A stretch of 64,000 bases of DNA, from assembly GCA_036365145.1 (NCBI GenBank), contig JAEOAD010000015.1:40335001-40399000 (forward strand), in the 5' to 3' direction. The notes beneath the pieces were generated by a model that made no database searches, had not been told where the DNA came from, and saw only the letters and a program-made list of their open reading frames with translations. The position numbers were made by a program, and so were the translations under genes. Shown here in pieces: positions 37,501 through 45,690 of this stretch (positions are counted from its first letter, which is position 1; the number at the start of each line of letters is the position of its first letter). The stretch is from Orientallactaga sibirica. Lineage: Eukaryota; Chordata; Mammalia; Rodentia; Dipodidae.

Positions 37501-40135
37501 CCTACCTCGAAAAACAAAAAACAAACAACAACAACAACAACAAAAAACAACCAAAAGACAAGAAAAAGCTAGGCGTGGTGGCGCACGCCTTTAATCCCAG
37601 CAATTGGGAGGCAGAGGTAGGAGGATCACCATGAGTTCGAGGCCACCCTGAGAGTACAGAGTGAATTCCAGGTCAGCCTGAGACAGAGTGACACCCTACC
37701 TCAAAAAAAAAAAAAAAAAAAAAAAACAAACAAGAAAGCCAAGCTTGGTGTGAAATGCGAGAACTCCTGCTCCAGGAAGGTACCTAAACAACCTTTTGTA
37801 TTTCAAAGCCAAAATCTCTGTCTAAAAGATTCAGTTCTTTTTGTTTTTGTTTGTTGAAGTAGGGTCTCGCTCCAGCCCAGACTGACCTGGAATTCACTAC
37901 GAAGTCCCAGTGCTAGGATTAAAGGCATGCACGACCATACCCAGCAAGACTTGTTTTTTTTAATTTTTTTTCCCTAAGACTTAGTTCTTAAAATGACCCC
38001 AAGGCAACGATTCCAGAAGGAAAAGGAGAAAGGGAGAAAGACTCATTTTTTTACCAACGCTCAACTCTGCCAGCCAAATGGATTCCTTGTGACTAGGAGG
38101 ATTTGTTCCTGTAGGCAGGAACTGTGGGCAGATAGGTTTCTGCGCCTGCTCCCCTAGATGTTCTGGGAGCTGGCAGAACTCAGCTGGTTGCACAGAAGGA
38201 CATGGGGGAGCAGCCCAGGTTCCCTGGGCTGTCCAAGGACCATGGTGAGGATGTCTGACAGGACACCTCCACACTTCAACCAAACAAAAGAACCTGTGCT
38301 CATGGAGAGGAAGCGGCCGGTTTGAACACCCAGGCTTCCCAAGCTGGGAGGACAGAACTAATTATTTATTTCAATAAATAATTAAGACACACTTTGGCCT
38401 TAGTGATGGAGGGGAGAAAATAATCAATTACAGCCAAAGTTCCTCCCACATTTGAGGCCACAACCTGCACCTAGCATCAAAGCCTTGTCTCCCTTCCTTA
38501 TCTCTCTCTCTCCCTGCCCCTTTCCACTGCAGTAAACCACACAGTCTTGTTAGACAGACACCTAGTTTTAGTTTCAGCTCTGCTCCAGCTCAGACATCAC
38601 TTGCTGCAACTGAGCTCCTGCTATTATGCAATTTTCAATGACCCTCTCTCTCCCTGACACCAGCCTAGGAACACCCTCCTGACTTCTGCTGTTTCTCTTC
38701 ACCTGGTATGCCTTCCTTCCCACCTGTCAAATCCCAAAATGTCCACAGCCACACCTCTGCCCTCAGCATATAAGAACATCTCCCAGAGTTCATTTTGAGT
38801 TTTTTGTTTGGTTTTGTTTTTCAAGGTAGGATCTCCCTGTAGTCCCAGGCTGGTAGAACTGGTCAATCTCAATGATCCTCCTGCCTCTGTTGATTTTTTT
38901 AAAGTATTTTATTATTTATTTATTTGAGCGTGAGAGAGAAAAAAAAATAGGTGTATGTTTAGTTGCATGCACCACCATGTGCATCTTACCTGGGTACTGG
39001 GGAGTTGAACCTAGGTCCCTCCTTAGGCTTCGCAGGCAAGCTCCTTTACAGCTAAGCCATCTCTCCAGCTCTCATTTTGATTTTTTTTTCAAGATAAGGT
39101 CTCACTCTAGTTCAGGCTGACCCGGAATTCACTATGTAGGTTCAGAGTGGCCTTGAACTCACGGCGATCCTCCTACCTCTGCCTCCCGAGTGCTGGGATT
39201 AAAGGCGTGCGCCACCACGCCCTGCTTTCAATTTGATTTTTAACTGAGGCCAGTCTTTCACATGCCAGAAGAAAAGTTCCTCTCTTCCAGGAACCTCTTT
39301 TCTCTCTCCAAAATTCCTTTCCCCGACCTCCACCCAAACATGCACACCAAAACACCCAAAGCAGCACAGAGAGATGTAAAACTTGTAGAGAAGGGCTAGA
39401 ATTAAACCTGCTCATGAAAGGGTTTGAAGGTGTTTGCACTTGACAGACTGGATGACTGACGGCCGGAAGACATGCCTTCTTAAGAAGCTTTATAGGTTTT
39501 TGTTGTTGTTTTGTGGTACTGGGGAATTGAATCGTAGACCTTACGCATGCTACCACTGAGCTGGCATTTCTGGAGAAGCTTTGCCACTAACTCCCAGCGC
39601 ACTAGGGTTAAGTCTTTCTCTGACGATCCCCATGCAAAAATCAACAAGCTTGAACTCCGCTCTCGGATGAGCTGGGGCCATCGCCCTGTGATTCCAAAGT
39701 CCTGAGCGCTAACACCCAGTTGGTTCTCACAGTAGCAAGTTGGCGTTCCTTCGAGATTCTGGGGCGCGGAGCTAAGGTTCTCTTTTGACCCAGTGCAGTA
39801 ACGACCCTCGTCCGGGCCCCACCTGGTTCAGAAAAGGGGTCGGCACCGGCACACACCTGCGCTGCCTGCAGACTGGCAGCAGGAGCTGTCGTGCCGACGT
39901 GCCCACGCCAAACCCGCCCCCGAGCCCAGCTCCCGGTCACCTGGAGCCGGAAACGCTGCGCTGCCTTGTTCATGGTCTCCAGGCCCGCTCGCTGCCTCTG
40001 CTGCGCCCGGACCGCCGCATTCCGGGCCGTCCGGTACCGGGACCATCGCTGGACCATCGCGGCCGCCACCAAGCAGCAGGCAAGGGCAGCCCCAGGGGCT
40101 CCAGACAACACGGCCCACAGTGAGTGCAGCACCAT
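17770..40135 (-). CDS. FAAH: Fatty acid amide hydrolase, complete 15-exon gene
   Basis: FAAH is a membrane-bound serine hydrolase that cleaves anandamide, oleamide and related fatty acid amides, ending endocannabinoid signalling. Joining the 15 exons listed below gives 1740 nt including the stop, that is 579 residues, the usual FAAH length; every intron is GT-AG. An N-terminal hydrophobic helix lies near residues 9-29, and the amidase-signature core begins near residue 100. The catalytic triad falls at the positions known in human and rat: Lys142 (PVSLKECF), Ser217 (GGSSGGEG) and Ser241 (TDIGGSIRF). The membrane-cap helices are around residues 410-438 (exons 10-11). Residue 129 is proline, the site of the human P129T variant. 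The next gene to the right, NSUN4, is in the same orientation, as in human. No frameshift or stop was found. I saw no canonical AATAAA in the roughly 670 bases after the stop, so the transcript end is not placed. Confidence 0.97.
18115..18260 (-). CDS. FAAH: FAAH exon 14
   Basis: Encodes the end of Gly489 through Lys537 (AVSYTMLYNCLNFPAG to IWDHVLQK), 146 nt. The acceptor is GTTCCAG and the donor GTGAGA. Confidence 0.95.
18744..18852 (-). CDS. FAAH: FAAH exon 13
   Basis: Encodes residues 453-488 plus one base of Gly489 (VYRNSVIAQWRALDLD to APGRAT), 109 nt. The acceptor is CTCCTCAG and the donor GTGAGG. Confidence 0.95.
19254..19293 (-). CDS. FAAH: FAAH exon 12
   Basis: A 40-nt exon encoding the end of Arg439 through Glu452 (SAGKLWKLQHEME). 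The acceptor is CTGCCCAG and the donor GTGAGG. Confidence 0.92.
19977..20017 (-). CDS. FAAH: FAAH exon 11
   Basis: A 41-nt exon encoding FPRLASFLSNMRS plus two bases of Arg439. It completes the membrane-cap helix pair. The acceptor is GGTGCAG and the donor GTGAGA. It was found by reading between exons 10 and 12. Confidence 0.92.
20294..20393 (-). CDS. FAAH: FAAH exon 10
   Basis: Encodes the end of Phe392 through Leu425 (KDDFVDPCLGDLILVLK to LLAFLLKPL), 100 nt. It includes the start of the hydrophobic membrane-cap helices. The acceptor is TTCCAG and the donor GTGAGA. Confidence 0.95.
21195..21545 (+). repeat. B1 and B2-like SINEs in FAAH intron 9
   Basis: A B1 with an internal deletion at 21195-21325, immediately followed by a B2-like element at 21330-21545. 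Both are antisense to FAAH. Confidence 0.85.
21912..22009 (-). CDS. FAAH: FAAH exon 9
   Basis: Encodes residues 360-391 plus two bases of Phe392 (LVPFLPSNISYALETL to HSFLQN), 98 nt. No open frame spans the whole exon, because upstream stops break it; it was found by reading the minus strand between exons 8 and 10. The acceptor is CTGCAG and the donor GTGAGT. Confidence 0.93.
22494..22619 (-). CDS. FAAH: FAAH exon 8
   Basis: Encodes residues 318-359 (VYRSSQPLRVGYYETD to LEAAGHT), 126 nt. The acceptor is TGCCAG and the donor GTATGG. Confidence 0.95.
22620..24164. other. FAAH intron 7
   Basis: Mostly unique intronic sequence, apart from the MaLR-type LTR at 23641-23925. No extra exon is supported. 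Confidence 0.5.
23641..23925 (+). mobile_element. MaLR-type LTR in FAAH intron 7
   Basis: Begins TATGATAGTTTGAATGTGAA and continues with AGCTGGTGGAAGTTTGGAAG, GGTGGAGCCTTGCTGG and TGCCATGCCATGATGAACC, the layout of mammalian MaLR LTRs. Related copies are at 34147-34475, 50256-50577 and 57558-58262. Assignment is by pattern; the exact subfamily is not known. Confidence 0.6.
24165..24289 (-). CDS. FAAH: FAAH exon 7
   Basis: Encodes the end of Val276 through Glu317 (QLSVGPMARDVESL to PLPFREE), 125 nt. The acceptor is CCTTACAG and the donor GTGAGC. Confidence 0.95.
24513..24553 (-). CDS. FAAH: FAAH exon 6
   Basis: A 41-nt exon encoding the end of Ser262 through Ala275 (SLSGLKGCVYGQVA). Two acceptor AGs sit 6 bases apart. 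The upstream one (TATCCAG) gives S-L-S-G, matching the S-K-S-G length of human and rat, so it is chosen; the downstream AG would drop two residues. The donor is GTGAGT. Confidence 0.9.
24762..24968 (-). CDS. FAAH: FAAH exon 5 (amidase signature, Ser217 and Ser241)
   Basis: This 207-nt exon encodes residues 194-261 and carries the glycine/serine-rich amidase signature. GGSSGGEG holds Ser217 (with Ser218), and TDIGGSIRFP holds the nucleophile Ser241, which forms the oxyanion-hole region with its neighbours. The acceptor is CTCTAG and the donor GTACGA. Confidence 0.96.
25069..25202 (-). CDS. FAAH: FAAH exon 4
   Basis: Encodes residues 149-192 plus two bases of Ser193 (GQNSTLGLSLNEG to NVPQSMF), 134 nt. 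The acceptor is CTCCCAG and the donor GTTGGG. Confidence 0.94.
25431..25565 (-). CDS. FAAH: FAAH exon 3 (catalytic Lys142)
   Basis: Encodes residues 104-148 (AWEMNRETNC to LKECFSYK), 135 nt, phase 0. It contains the catalytic base Lys142 in GVPVSLKECF and Pro129 in LSQAPRQG. The acceptor is CTCTAG and the donor GTACGC. Confidence 0.95.
25566..28203. repeat. FAAH intron 2 with SINE cluster
   Basis: B1 at 26172-26335. A B2-like element at 26343-26690, split by a GT microsatellite (26506-26550) and a minus-strand B1 (26551-26655). Head-truncated B2-like on plus 26691-26845, then B2-like on minus 26862-26970, B1 on minus 26975-27145, B2-like on minus 27148-27345 and a B1 fragment 27402-27500. 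25566-26165 and 27501-28203 look unique. Confidence 0.8.
28204..28317 (-). CDS. FAAH: FAAH exon 2
   Basis: Encodes residues 66-103 (NPDLDSEALLALPLPQ to FTYLGK), 114 nt, phase 0 at both ends. The acceptor is CCCACAG and the donor is GTAAGA. This helical segment precedes the amidase-signature core. Confidence 0.95.
28755..29462. repeat. SINE block in FAAH intron 1
   Basis: B2-like on plus 28755-28975, B2-like on plus 28976-29195 with a long AAAT tail, B1 on plus 29196-29345 and a B1 fragment on minus 29358-29462. Confidence 0.85.
29463..30699. other. Unique part of FAAH intron 1
   Basis: No gene recognised. A minus-strand B1 stub at about 30150-30200 (TTTTTCAAGGTAGGGTCTCA) and an AT-rich run just before the LINE-1 are the only repeats seen. 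Confidence 0.45.
30700..32535 (+). mobile_element. LINE-1 3' end with ORF2 C terminus, in FAAH intron 1
   Basis: A 165-codon open frame at 30717-31214 is the C terminus of LINE-1 ORF2p: CWCGCGKRGTLLHCWWECN (the Cys-rich zinc knuckle region), then YIYTMEFYSAVKKNE and HMFSLICGS. It is followed by about 1.3 kb of 3' UTR that ends in a G-rich block, a TATGTAAGTAT motif and TCAATAAAAAAAA. The element is 5'-truncated and in the opposite sense to FAAH. The open frame is an element remnant, not a host gene. Confidence 0.9.
32546..34085 (-). repeat. Minus-strand SINE block in FAAH intron 1
   Basis: B2-like 32546-32740, B1 32745-32905, B1 piece 32943-33022, shortened B1 33030-33138, an ATT microsatellite 33155-33193, B1 33195-33350, B1 33515-33680, B2-like 33700-33920 and B1 33930-34085. 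All SINEs are in the FAAH sense direction. Confidence 0.82.
33357..33500 (-). mobile_element. LINE-1 3' terminal fragment
   Basis: The reverse complement gives GATGGAGAGTGAAGTTTCAA, GGGAAATAACATGAGATATTG and a TCAATAAAAATATTAATAA tail, matching 32420-32535. It lies between B1 copies in FAAH intron 1. Confidence 0.7.
34147..34475 (-). mobile_element. MaLR-type solo LTR in FAAH intron 1
   Basis: Minus strand starts GTGGTAGTTTGAATGGATGTC and holds CAGCCACCTGATTGGAAGAG, GATATGCAAAGTGCTGAGC and AAGTTCATCCCAGTGACTTG. The block order is the same as in 50256-50577. Confidence 0.65.
34520..35930. repeat. SINE block in FAAH intron 1
   Basis: Long-variant B2-like on minus 34520-34785, B2-like on minus 34805-34990, B1 on plus 35036-35175, B2-like on plus 35177-35365, B1 on minus 35405-35560, B1 on minus 35575-35725 and B2-like on minus 35735-35930. 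Confidence 0.82.
35931..36379. other. Unique part of FAAH intron 1
   Basis: Nothing recognised in about 450 bases between SINEs. Confidence 0.4.
36380..37950. repeat. SINE block in FAAH intron 1
   Basis: B1 on minus 36380-36555, B2-like on minus 36560-36770, B1 on minus 36780-36935 and a truncated B2-like on minus 36945-37070. Then three tandem B1s on plus (37215-37375, 37376-37550, 37567-37730) and a truncated B1 on minus 37830-37950. Confidence 0.82.
37951..38794. other. Unique part of FAAH intron 1
   Basis: About 840 bases without recognised repeats, the longest such stretch in the 3' half of this intron's upstream region. A 100-codon frame on minus at 37981-38283 has no recognisable family. 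Confidence 0.45.
38795..39230 (-). repeat. B1 and B2-like SINEs near FAAH exon 1
   Basis: B1 fragment 38795-38880, shortened B2-like 38895-39075 and B1 39080-39230, all on the minus strand. Confidence 0.8.
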
Positions 40136-40560
40136 GATCTACCGCCGCCGACTGCTGCCTGGGGTGACAGATGAGCAACGGCACGCGCAGTCCAACCGCT
40201 CGGCTGCAAAACCCGGCCTGGATTGCTGGGGATTCCGCGCCCTTGGGTCTGCGGGGGACAGGGCGGGCCGCGTGGGAGGGGCGGGGCGGGCGGCGGGGGG
40301 GAGGAGCGGGACCGCCGCGGGGCGGGGCGGGGCGGGCTGCGGGGGTGTGCACGCCGTTGCCGAGCCACGGCGCGAACTTGACAACGTTCACGGTCAGGGG
40401 CCGGCCGGCGGCCATCTGGAGTCGTTCCTCGTCTCCCAGCGTTGTAGTCCGGACAGAGCAGCAGGGACGGAAGGGCTCGCACCTTCGGAAGCATCCAGTT
40501 CCCCTCCGCCCCACGCACCCCACAGCCCTAACTCCCCCCTGGAAAACGCGGCCCAGCACC
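39780..40560 (-). promoter_or_regulatory. FAAH CpG-island promoter
   Basis: A very GC- and CpG-rich block surrounds FAAH exon 1 and extends about 400 bases upstream of the ATG. GC-box (Sp1-type) runs occur at about 40276-40300 and 40318-40336, and no TATA box is evident. FAAH promoters are known to be TATA-less, so this is the likely promoter; the exact start site cannot be read from sequence. Long open frames on both strands here come from the high GC content and are not called as genes. Confidence 0.75.
39941..40135 (-). CDS. FAAH: FAAH exon 1 (coding part)
   Basis: Encodes residues 1-65, from MVLHSLWAVLSG to AAQRFRLQ, and includes the single N-terminal membrane helix (roughly residues 9-29, ACCLVAAAM region). 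The ATG (complement of 40133-40135) aligns with the known FAAH start. The donor GTGACC follows CTCCAG, giving a phase-0 boundary. The exon lies inside a CpG island. Confidence 0.95.
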
Positions 40561-40789
40561 TCCCGGCCCCAGGGGACTGCGTACAGCTGGGTGTGATCAA
40601 CCTCCACCAACATCCGAGCATTGTCTTTCCTCTCGGGCCCTCTGGGATTTCTCACCAAGGATGCAGAGAACACGTTGCTTCTGGGGAACCTAGAGCCATT
40701 CATTAGAGAGCGTAAATTACAGGCATACCCTAATTCTACCTAGACTTCTCTCACCTAGACTTCTCTCACGGGCTTTAAAATTTTTGTTT

Positions 40790-40965
40790 TATTTATTTAT
40801 TTATTTGGTTTTTCGAGATAGGGTCTCACTCTAGCTCAGGCTGACCTGGAATTCACTATGTAGTCTCAGGGTGGCCTCGAACTTACGGTGATCCTTCTAC
40901 CTCTACCTCCCGAGTTCTGGGATTAAAGGCGTGTGCCATCATGCCCAGCTAGCCCTTTTTTTTTA

Positions 40966-41029
<64 letters not shown>

Positions 41030-41610
41030 ATTGGCGTGTCAAGGCCTCCAACCACTGTAATCGAACTCTAAACACATGCACCACCTAGTGTGCATGTGCG
41101 ACCTTGTGCACTTGTGTCACCTTGTGCATCTGGCTTATGTGGGACCTGGAGAGTCAAACATGAGCCCTTAGGCTTGACAGGCAGCATCTTAACTGCTAAG
41201 CCATCTCTCCAGTCCATCACCAAGTTTTAAATGTGTAAGGCCAAGACTTACTACTTTAGAGACTCCATTTACAAAGCATTCATTTATGTTTGCTGCAATG
41301 ATGACTTCCCTAAGTAGCAAGCTCCCTGAGGACATATGAAATTTGATTTACTTTACAAAAGGATCTGGGAGATGAGAGTGGATTTGGAGGCCCAGGCACC
41401 AGGCCCAGGGCTGATTAATGTTGAGATCCTGGTGGGTGGCCTTTGATCTGGTAAGAGAGGATCTCCCTGACCAGACACTTCCCTTTTTTGTTGTTTTTTG
41501 AGGCTGGGTTTTATCCCAGCCCAGGCTGACCTAGAATTTACCTACCTCACCCTCTGGAGTATTGGGATTAAGGTGTGAGTCACCATATCCCGTCACTTCA
41601 CCTTCCTGAA
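40790..41610 (-). repeat. SINE block upstream of FAAH
   Basis: B1 on minus 40790-40955. B2-like on minus 40960-41220, whose CT-rich stretch has expanded into a TG microsatellite (40966-41013). A diverged B1 on minus 41490-41610. 41221-41489 is unrecognised. Confidence 0.82.
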
Positions 41611-41714
41611 TTTCATAATTCATAGTCTTCCGCTGACCTCTGCTGCTGGATGATAATCTCCTTGATGTAGACTAGGGAAATTGAAGCAAATATCAGATAT
41701 AAAAGCCATGCAAA

Positions 41715-42040
41715 GCAGGACATGGTGGTATATACCTGTAATCCCAACACTGAGGATTTTTTTTTTTTATGTAAAAAGCATAGAGCATTTATTCTGCAGA
41801 ATCAGCCAGCATGCGGGGGTCAACCATTCATACAAAATAGTGACCCTGAGAGGAGCACGCAGGCTCCTTTTAAGCACAGCTAGGGGAATTTCTAGGCACA
41901 TTAGATAATTTTCTAACGTGATTGGCTAAGCAAGCAGGAGTCTAATGTGATTGGCTAAGCAAGCAAGAGTCTAACGCCAACACTGAGTATTTTAAATTCA
42001 GTCTGGAGCAGATAATATGACCCTGTTGTAATGGGGAGCT
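41715..42040 (+). repeat. Old B1 split by the LTR retrocopy
   Basis: GACATGGTGGTATATACCTG with TAATCCCAACACTGAG on the left. On the right the sequence resumes at CCAACACTGAG, TATTTTAAATTCAGTCTGG and AGCAGATAATATGACCCTG. Confidence 0.65.
41755..41976 (-). mobile_element. LTR-derived retrocopy with poly(A) tail
   Basis: Reading the minus strand: a 5' part with two tandem CCAAT-containing units (TTGCTTAGCCAATCAC), TGTGCTTAAAAGGAGCC, GAATAAATGCTCTATG, then TTTTTACAT and an A run. The related LTR at 47880-48327 continues past this point into U5, so the copy stops at the polyadenylation site and carries a tail. It is flanked by an 11-bp target-site duplication, CCAACACTGAG, at 41744-41754 and 41977-41987, which lies in an old B1. 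This looks like an RNA copied by LINE-1 machinery, not an integrated solo LTR. Confidence 0.75.
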
Positions 42041-42077
42041 AAGGGTCCAGGAAAGTCCTTGACTCCAAACCCTAGGT

Positions 42078-42091
42078 TCATTTCTAATTTT
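42078..42091. repeat. Target-site duplication, left copy, of SLC35A5 pseudogene
   Basis: TCATTTCTAATTTT, identical to 46704-46717. It adjoins a short T run (the pseudogene A tail read on the + strand). Confidence 0.85.
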
Positions 42092-42099
42092 TTTATGTT

Positions 42100-42272
42100 T
42101 AATAATTTTTTTTTTTTTTTTTTTTTTTGGTTTTGCGAGGTAGGGTCTCACTCTGGTCCAGGCTGACCTGGAATTAACTATGTAGTCTCAGGGTGGCCTC
42201 GAACTCTTGGCGATCCTCCTACCTCTGCCTCCCGAGTGCTGGGATTAAAGGCGTGCGCCACCACGCCCGGCT
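42100..42272 (-). repeat. B1 SINE in pseudogene 3' UTR
   Basis: A long T run, GGTTTTGCGAGGTAGGGTC, to CACGCCCGGC. It is flanked by TTAATAATT on both sides, a target-site duplication. Confidence 0.88.
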
Positions 42273-42596
42273 TAATAATTATTTTAATTAAAAAATCTTA
42301 CCAATTATTGTCAGTTATGTTTTTCTGGGTTGACAGATGGACTCAATAACAGTATTATATACAAATACATGGAAACTTGAAAAAAGAAGGAATGTGAAGG
42401 CTGTATGATATAATTCATATTTACAGTGTAGGACTTTGAGTAATTACAAGCTTATTAAAGTCTGTTTCCATCACCATCTTAGCTGTATGACCTGGGACAA
42501 ATTACTCTTGTTTTCTTATTTGTTAATTATTTGTCATCTGGCTGCTGTACTTAGAAGTCATTTGGCAGCATGCAAAAGTACCTTGAAAAAATATCA

Positions 42597-42665
42597 TGTA
42601 GGGGGAGGGGAGGGAAATACCATGCATTTTTTGTATGTAAGTATAGAAGTTACCAAAAAAAAAAA
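42597..42665 (+). mobile_element. LINE-1 3' terminal fragment in SLC35A5 pseudogene
   Basis: GGGGGAGGGGAGGGAAATACC, then TTGTATGTAAGTATAGAAG and an A-rich tail; same terminus as 13259-13368. Confidence 0.6.
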
Positions 42666-42874
42666 AAGAAAAAAACACAATGTAAAGCTTCCTCATTCCT
42701 ATAAGGACGGGAGACTGTAAAATGATGATAAAGTTAAGTATTAAAATTAAAAAATATATCATGTATTTATGAGTATGAACTATTAATGAACTATTACTGT
42801 AAAATGGCTATTGGTGACTGGCCTTCCTAGATGTAGAGTACCAGTATTCTGCTTCATTAAAAGTCAACAGGTAT

Positions 42875-43013
42875 AGGCTGGAGAGATGGCTTAGTGGTTA
42901 AGCGCTTGCCTGTGAAGCCTAAGAACCCTGGTTCAAGGCTCAATTCTACAGGACCCACGTAAGCCAGATGCACAGGGTGGCGCATGCATCTGGAGTTCAT
43001 TTGCAGTGGCACC

Positions 43014-43060
<47 letters not shown>

Positions 43061-43547
43061 ATCTCCCCCTCTTTCTCTGTTACACTCAAATAAATAAATA
43101 AAATAGAAATAAAAAATTTTTTTGAAAGTCAACAGGTATTTGCAAAGAGATTTTTGTAAAAGCATTTTTCAGCATTAGTTTTGATGTTCCTGTCTTGACT
43201 CTAGGGAGTAGGATATTATATAAAGTATATATCAGTCACAAGTTTCAATTAACAACTCACAAAATAAAATGCCTTATTAATTCTCCAAAACCTACAAATG
43301 CAAAAGTTGTGATGTAAGATTTTGAAAACATACAAACTAAAGAGGGAGGGAAACCTCACAATGGCTTAAGTGATTTAAAAAAAAAACAAGCAGGAGCTAG
43401 AGAGATGGCTTAGCGGTTAAACGCTTGCCTATGAAGCCTAAGGACCCCGGTTCGAGGCTCGATTCTCCAGGACCCACGTAAGCCAGATGCAAAAGGGGGT
43501 GCATGCATCTGGAGTTCGTTTGCAGTGGCTGGAGGCCCTAGCGCACC

Positions 43548-43583
<36 letters not shown>

Positions 43584-43910
43584 CTGCCTATTTCTGCATC
43601 TCTCTCTCTCAAATAAATAAAGTAAAATAAAAAAATATTTAAAAAAAAACAAGCAGTAACTGTGATGTTTGGTAACTTTTTTTAAAAAACTATTTTTAAA
43701 GGTATTTTATTTATTTATTTGAGAAAGAGAGAGAGAGGAAGAGGCAGAGAGAAAGAGTGAATGGACGTGCCAGGGCCTCCATACTGCAAACGAACTCCAG
43801 ATGCATGCGCCCCCTTGTGCATCTGGCTTACGTGGGTCCTGGGGAATCGAACCTGGGTCCTTAGGCTTCGCAGGCAAACGCCTTAACCACTAAGCCATTT
43901 CCCCAGCCCG
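42875..43910. repeat. Three B2-like SINEs in pseudogene 3' UTR
   Basis: B2-like on plus 42875-43120, with a 40-base CT microsatellite at 43019-43058. B2-like on plus 43394-43650. B2-like on minus 43690-43910. Confidence 0.87.
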
Positions 43911-44187
43911 GTAACTAACTTTTAACTAAATCCTAAATTACTGAGAATAAAGTTTCCCATTAATTCCTAAAAATTACAATTCCAAAATTTTGTTTTGGAA
44001 AATGTGCTTTTTCAGCAAAACATCTCATGCAGACTCTTATCCGAAGACTATGGCACAGCCAGATATGAAGGCCCTTCAGGCAAAACTTTTACAGTCTCAT
44101 TACTTTAAGAAGTGAAATAACTACCTCTAAGATTTCAAAATTTGAGGGAGAACCAACACAATGTTTGTAATGATATTAAAAAAAAAA

Positions 44188-44360
44188 GAGCCGGGCGTGG
44201 TGGCGCACGCCTTTAATCCCAGCACTCGGGAGGCAGAGGTAGGAGGATTGCCATGAGTTCAAGGCCACCCTGAGACTACATAGTTAATTCCAGGTCAGCC
44301 TGGGCCAGAGTGAGACCCTACCTCGAAAAACCAAAAAAATAAAAAAATAAAAAAAAAGAG
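44188..44360 (+). repeat. B1 SINE in pseudogene 3' UTR
   Basis: GCCGGGCGTGGTGGCGCACG to CTACCTCGAAAAACC and an A tail. Very close to the B1 consensus of this window. Confidence 0.9.
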
Positions 44361-45231
44361 AACATTGTAGCATGCAGACTAGTACTTAATGGTTAATGCC
44401 TAACAAACTGATCTCTGTTTGTGTATTTGTAGGCTCTGGTCTCCTTAACATGATTTCTACACGGTTTCTGTAACTTGGAGGACAAGCAAAGTAACCTGCA
44501 TATAATCTTTTTGACTTATCAAGTACTGTGCTACTGATACGGGCATTATGTTATTATTTCTGCTGCAGTTCCTTAGACATTTGTCACCCTTTAGGTATTC
44601 TAAGATTTGGTTAGAACTATTCAGAAGTGGTTAGATATATGTAAAGAGTTTATCAAAGTGAGAAGATAATTGCTGCAAATGTTAAAAATATAAAAACACA
44701 ATTTGTGAGAGCTGCTAAGTATGTGGATGCCAATTAGAAAGGGTCGTCATCTGACTCTTCACTCTTGGGTTTGGTAAGTCTTTCCAGTTCCTCTCCATCC
44801 CCACTGGAGTGCTCCCATAGATTGCCACTCAGATCTCGGATCCTTTCTTGCCTAGGTGCACATTCCAGATTTTGAGACTAGCTGGCATTATAAATAAATG
44901 TGGAGAGAATGACTGATGGGGCTTCCAAGAAGAAATCCAAGGAGGGCCTGACGTCAAAGACGAGGACAGACACTGTTGTGATGATGACAGTGGTGACCTG
45001 GGCCATCAAGACATGGAACATGTTACCCAGGAACTTCAGAATGAAAGCCACTGAAAGGCCCTGGAGTGCAGTAACAAAAATGAGAGCTACTGAAAATGCA
45101 TTGTGGAGGTTAAAAAAAAACCCACAGTTCTGAATCTGACCACGGTTACTTCTCTGAAGGCCCAGTGTCAGCCCATTGAAAACAATGCCAAAAAAGTAGA
45201 GTTTGCTGTTCTGAATGAAGATGCTTTCAGA

Positions 45232-45463
45232 GGGCTGGAGAGATTGCTTAGTGGTTAAGGCACCTGCTTCCTAAGCCTAAGAATGCTGGTTCCAATCTCC
45301 AGCGGTTCCCACGTTTAGCCAGATGCAAAGTGACACAAGGGCACAATGCCACACTTGACCACAAGGGGGCGCACGCATCTGGATTTCGTTTGCAGCAGCT
45401 GAGAGGCTACTGGCGTGTCCATTCTCTATCTGTCTCTCTCTCCCTCTCTCTCTGTATCTCTCT

Positions 45464-45494
<31 letters not shown>
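45232..45494 (+). repeat. Long-variant B2-like SINE in SLC35A5 pseudogene
   Basis: GGCTGGAGAGATTGCTTAGT start. It carries the extra segment CAAAGTGACACAAGGGCACA, with GACCACAAGGGGGCGCACGC. Target-site copies AGATGCTTTCAGAG (before) and AGATGCTTGCAGAG (after). Confidence 0.88.
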
Positions 45495-45496
<2 letters not shown>

Positions 45497-45534
45497 TGCT
45501 TGCAGAGATCTGGTTCCCTTCCTTCAGTATCTTT

Positions 45535-45690
45535 TTTTTTGGCTGGGGGGTTTCAAGGTAGGGTCTCACTCTGGCTCAGGCTGACCTGGAATTCACTATG
45601 TATTCTCAGTGTGGCCTCGAACTCTTGGCGATCCATCTACCTCTGCCTCAAGAGTGCTGGGATTAAAGGCGTGCGCCACCACGCCCGGCT
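45535..45690 (-). repeat. B1 SINE in SLC35A5 pseudogene
   Basis: Flanked by CTTCAGTATCTTTT on both sides (about 45522-45535 and 45689-45702), a 14-bp target-site duplication within the coding region. Confidence 0.9.

Noticed and set aside
39828..40706. Long overlapping open frames on both strands (up to 291 codons) at the FAAH promoter
   Set aside because: They lie in a CpG island where stop codons are rare, overlap FAAH exon 1 in other frames, and show low-complexity Pro/Arg/Gly composition with no family resemblance.
43015..43060. Regular short repeats (CT runs, TG runs, AAAT runs) as possible CRISPR-like arrays
   Set aside because: Simple microsatellites that are the internal or tail parts of B2-like SINEs, with no spacer structure.
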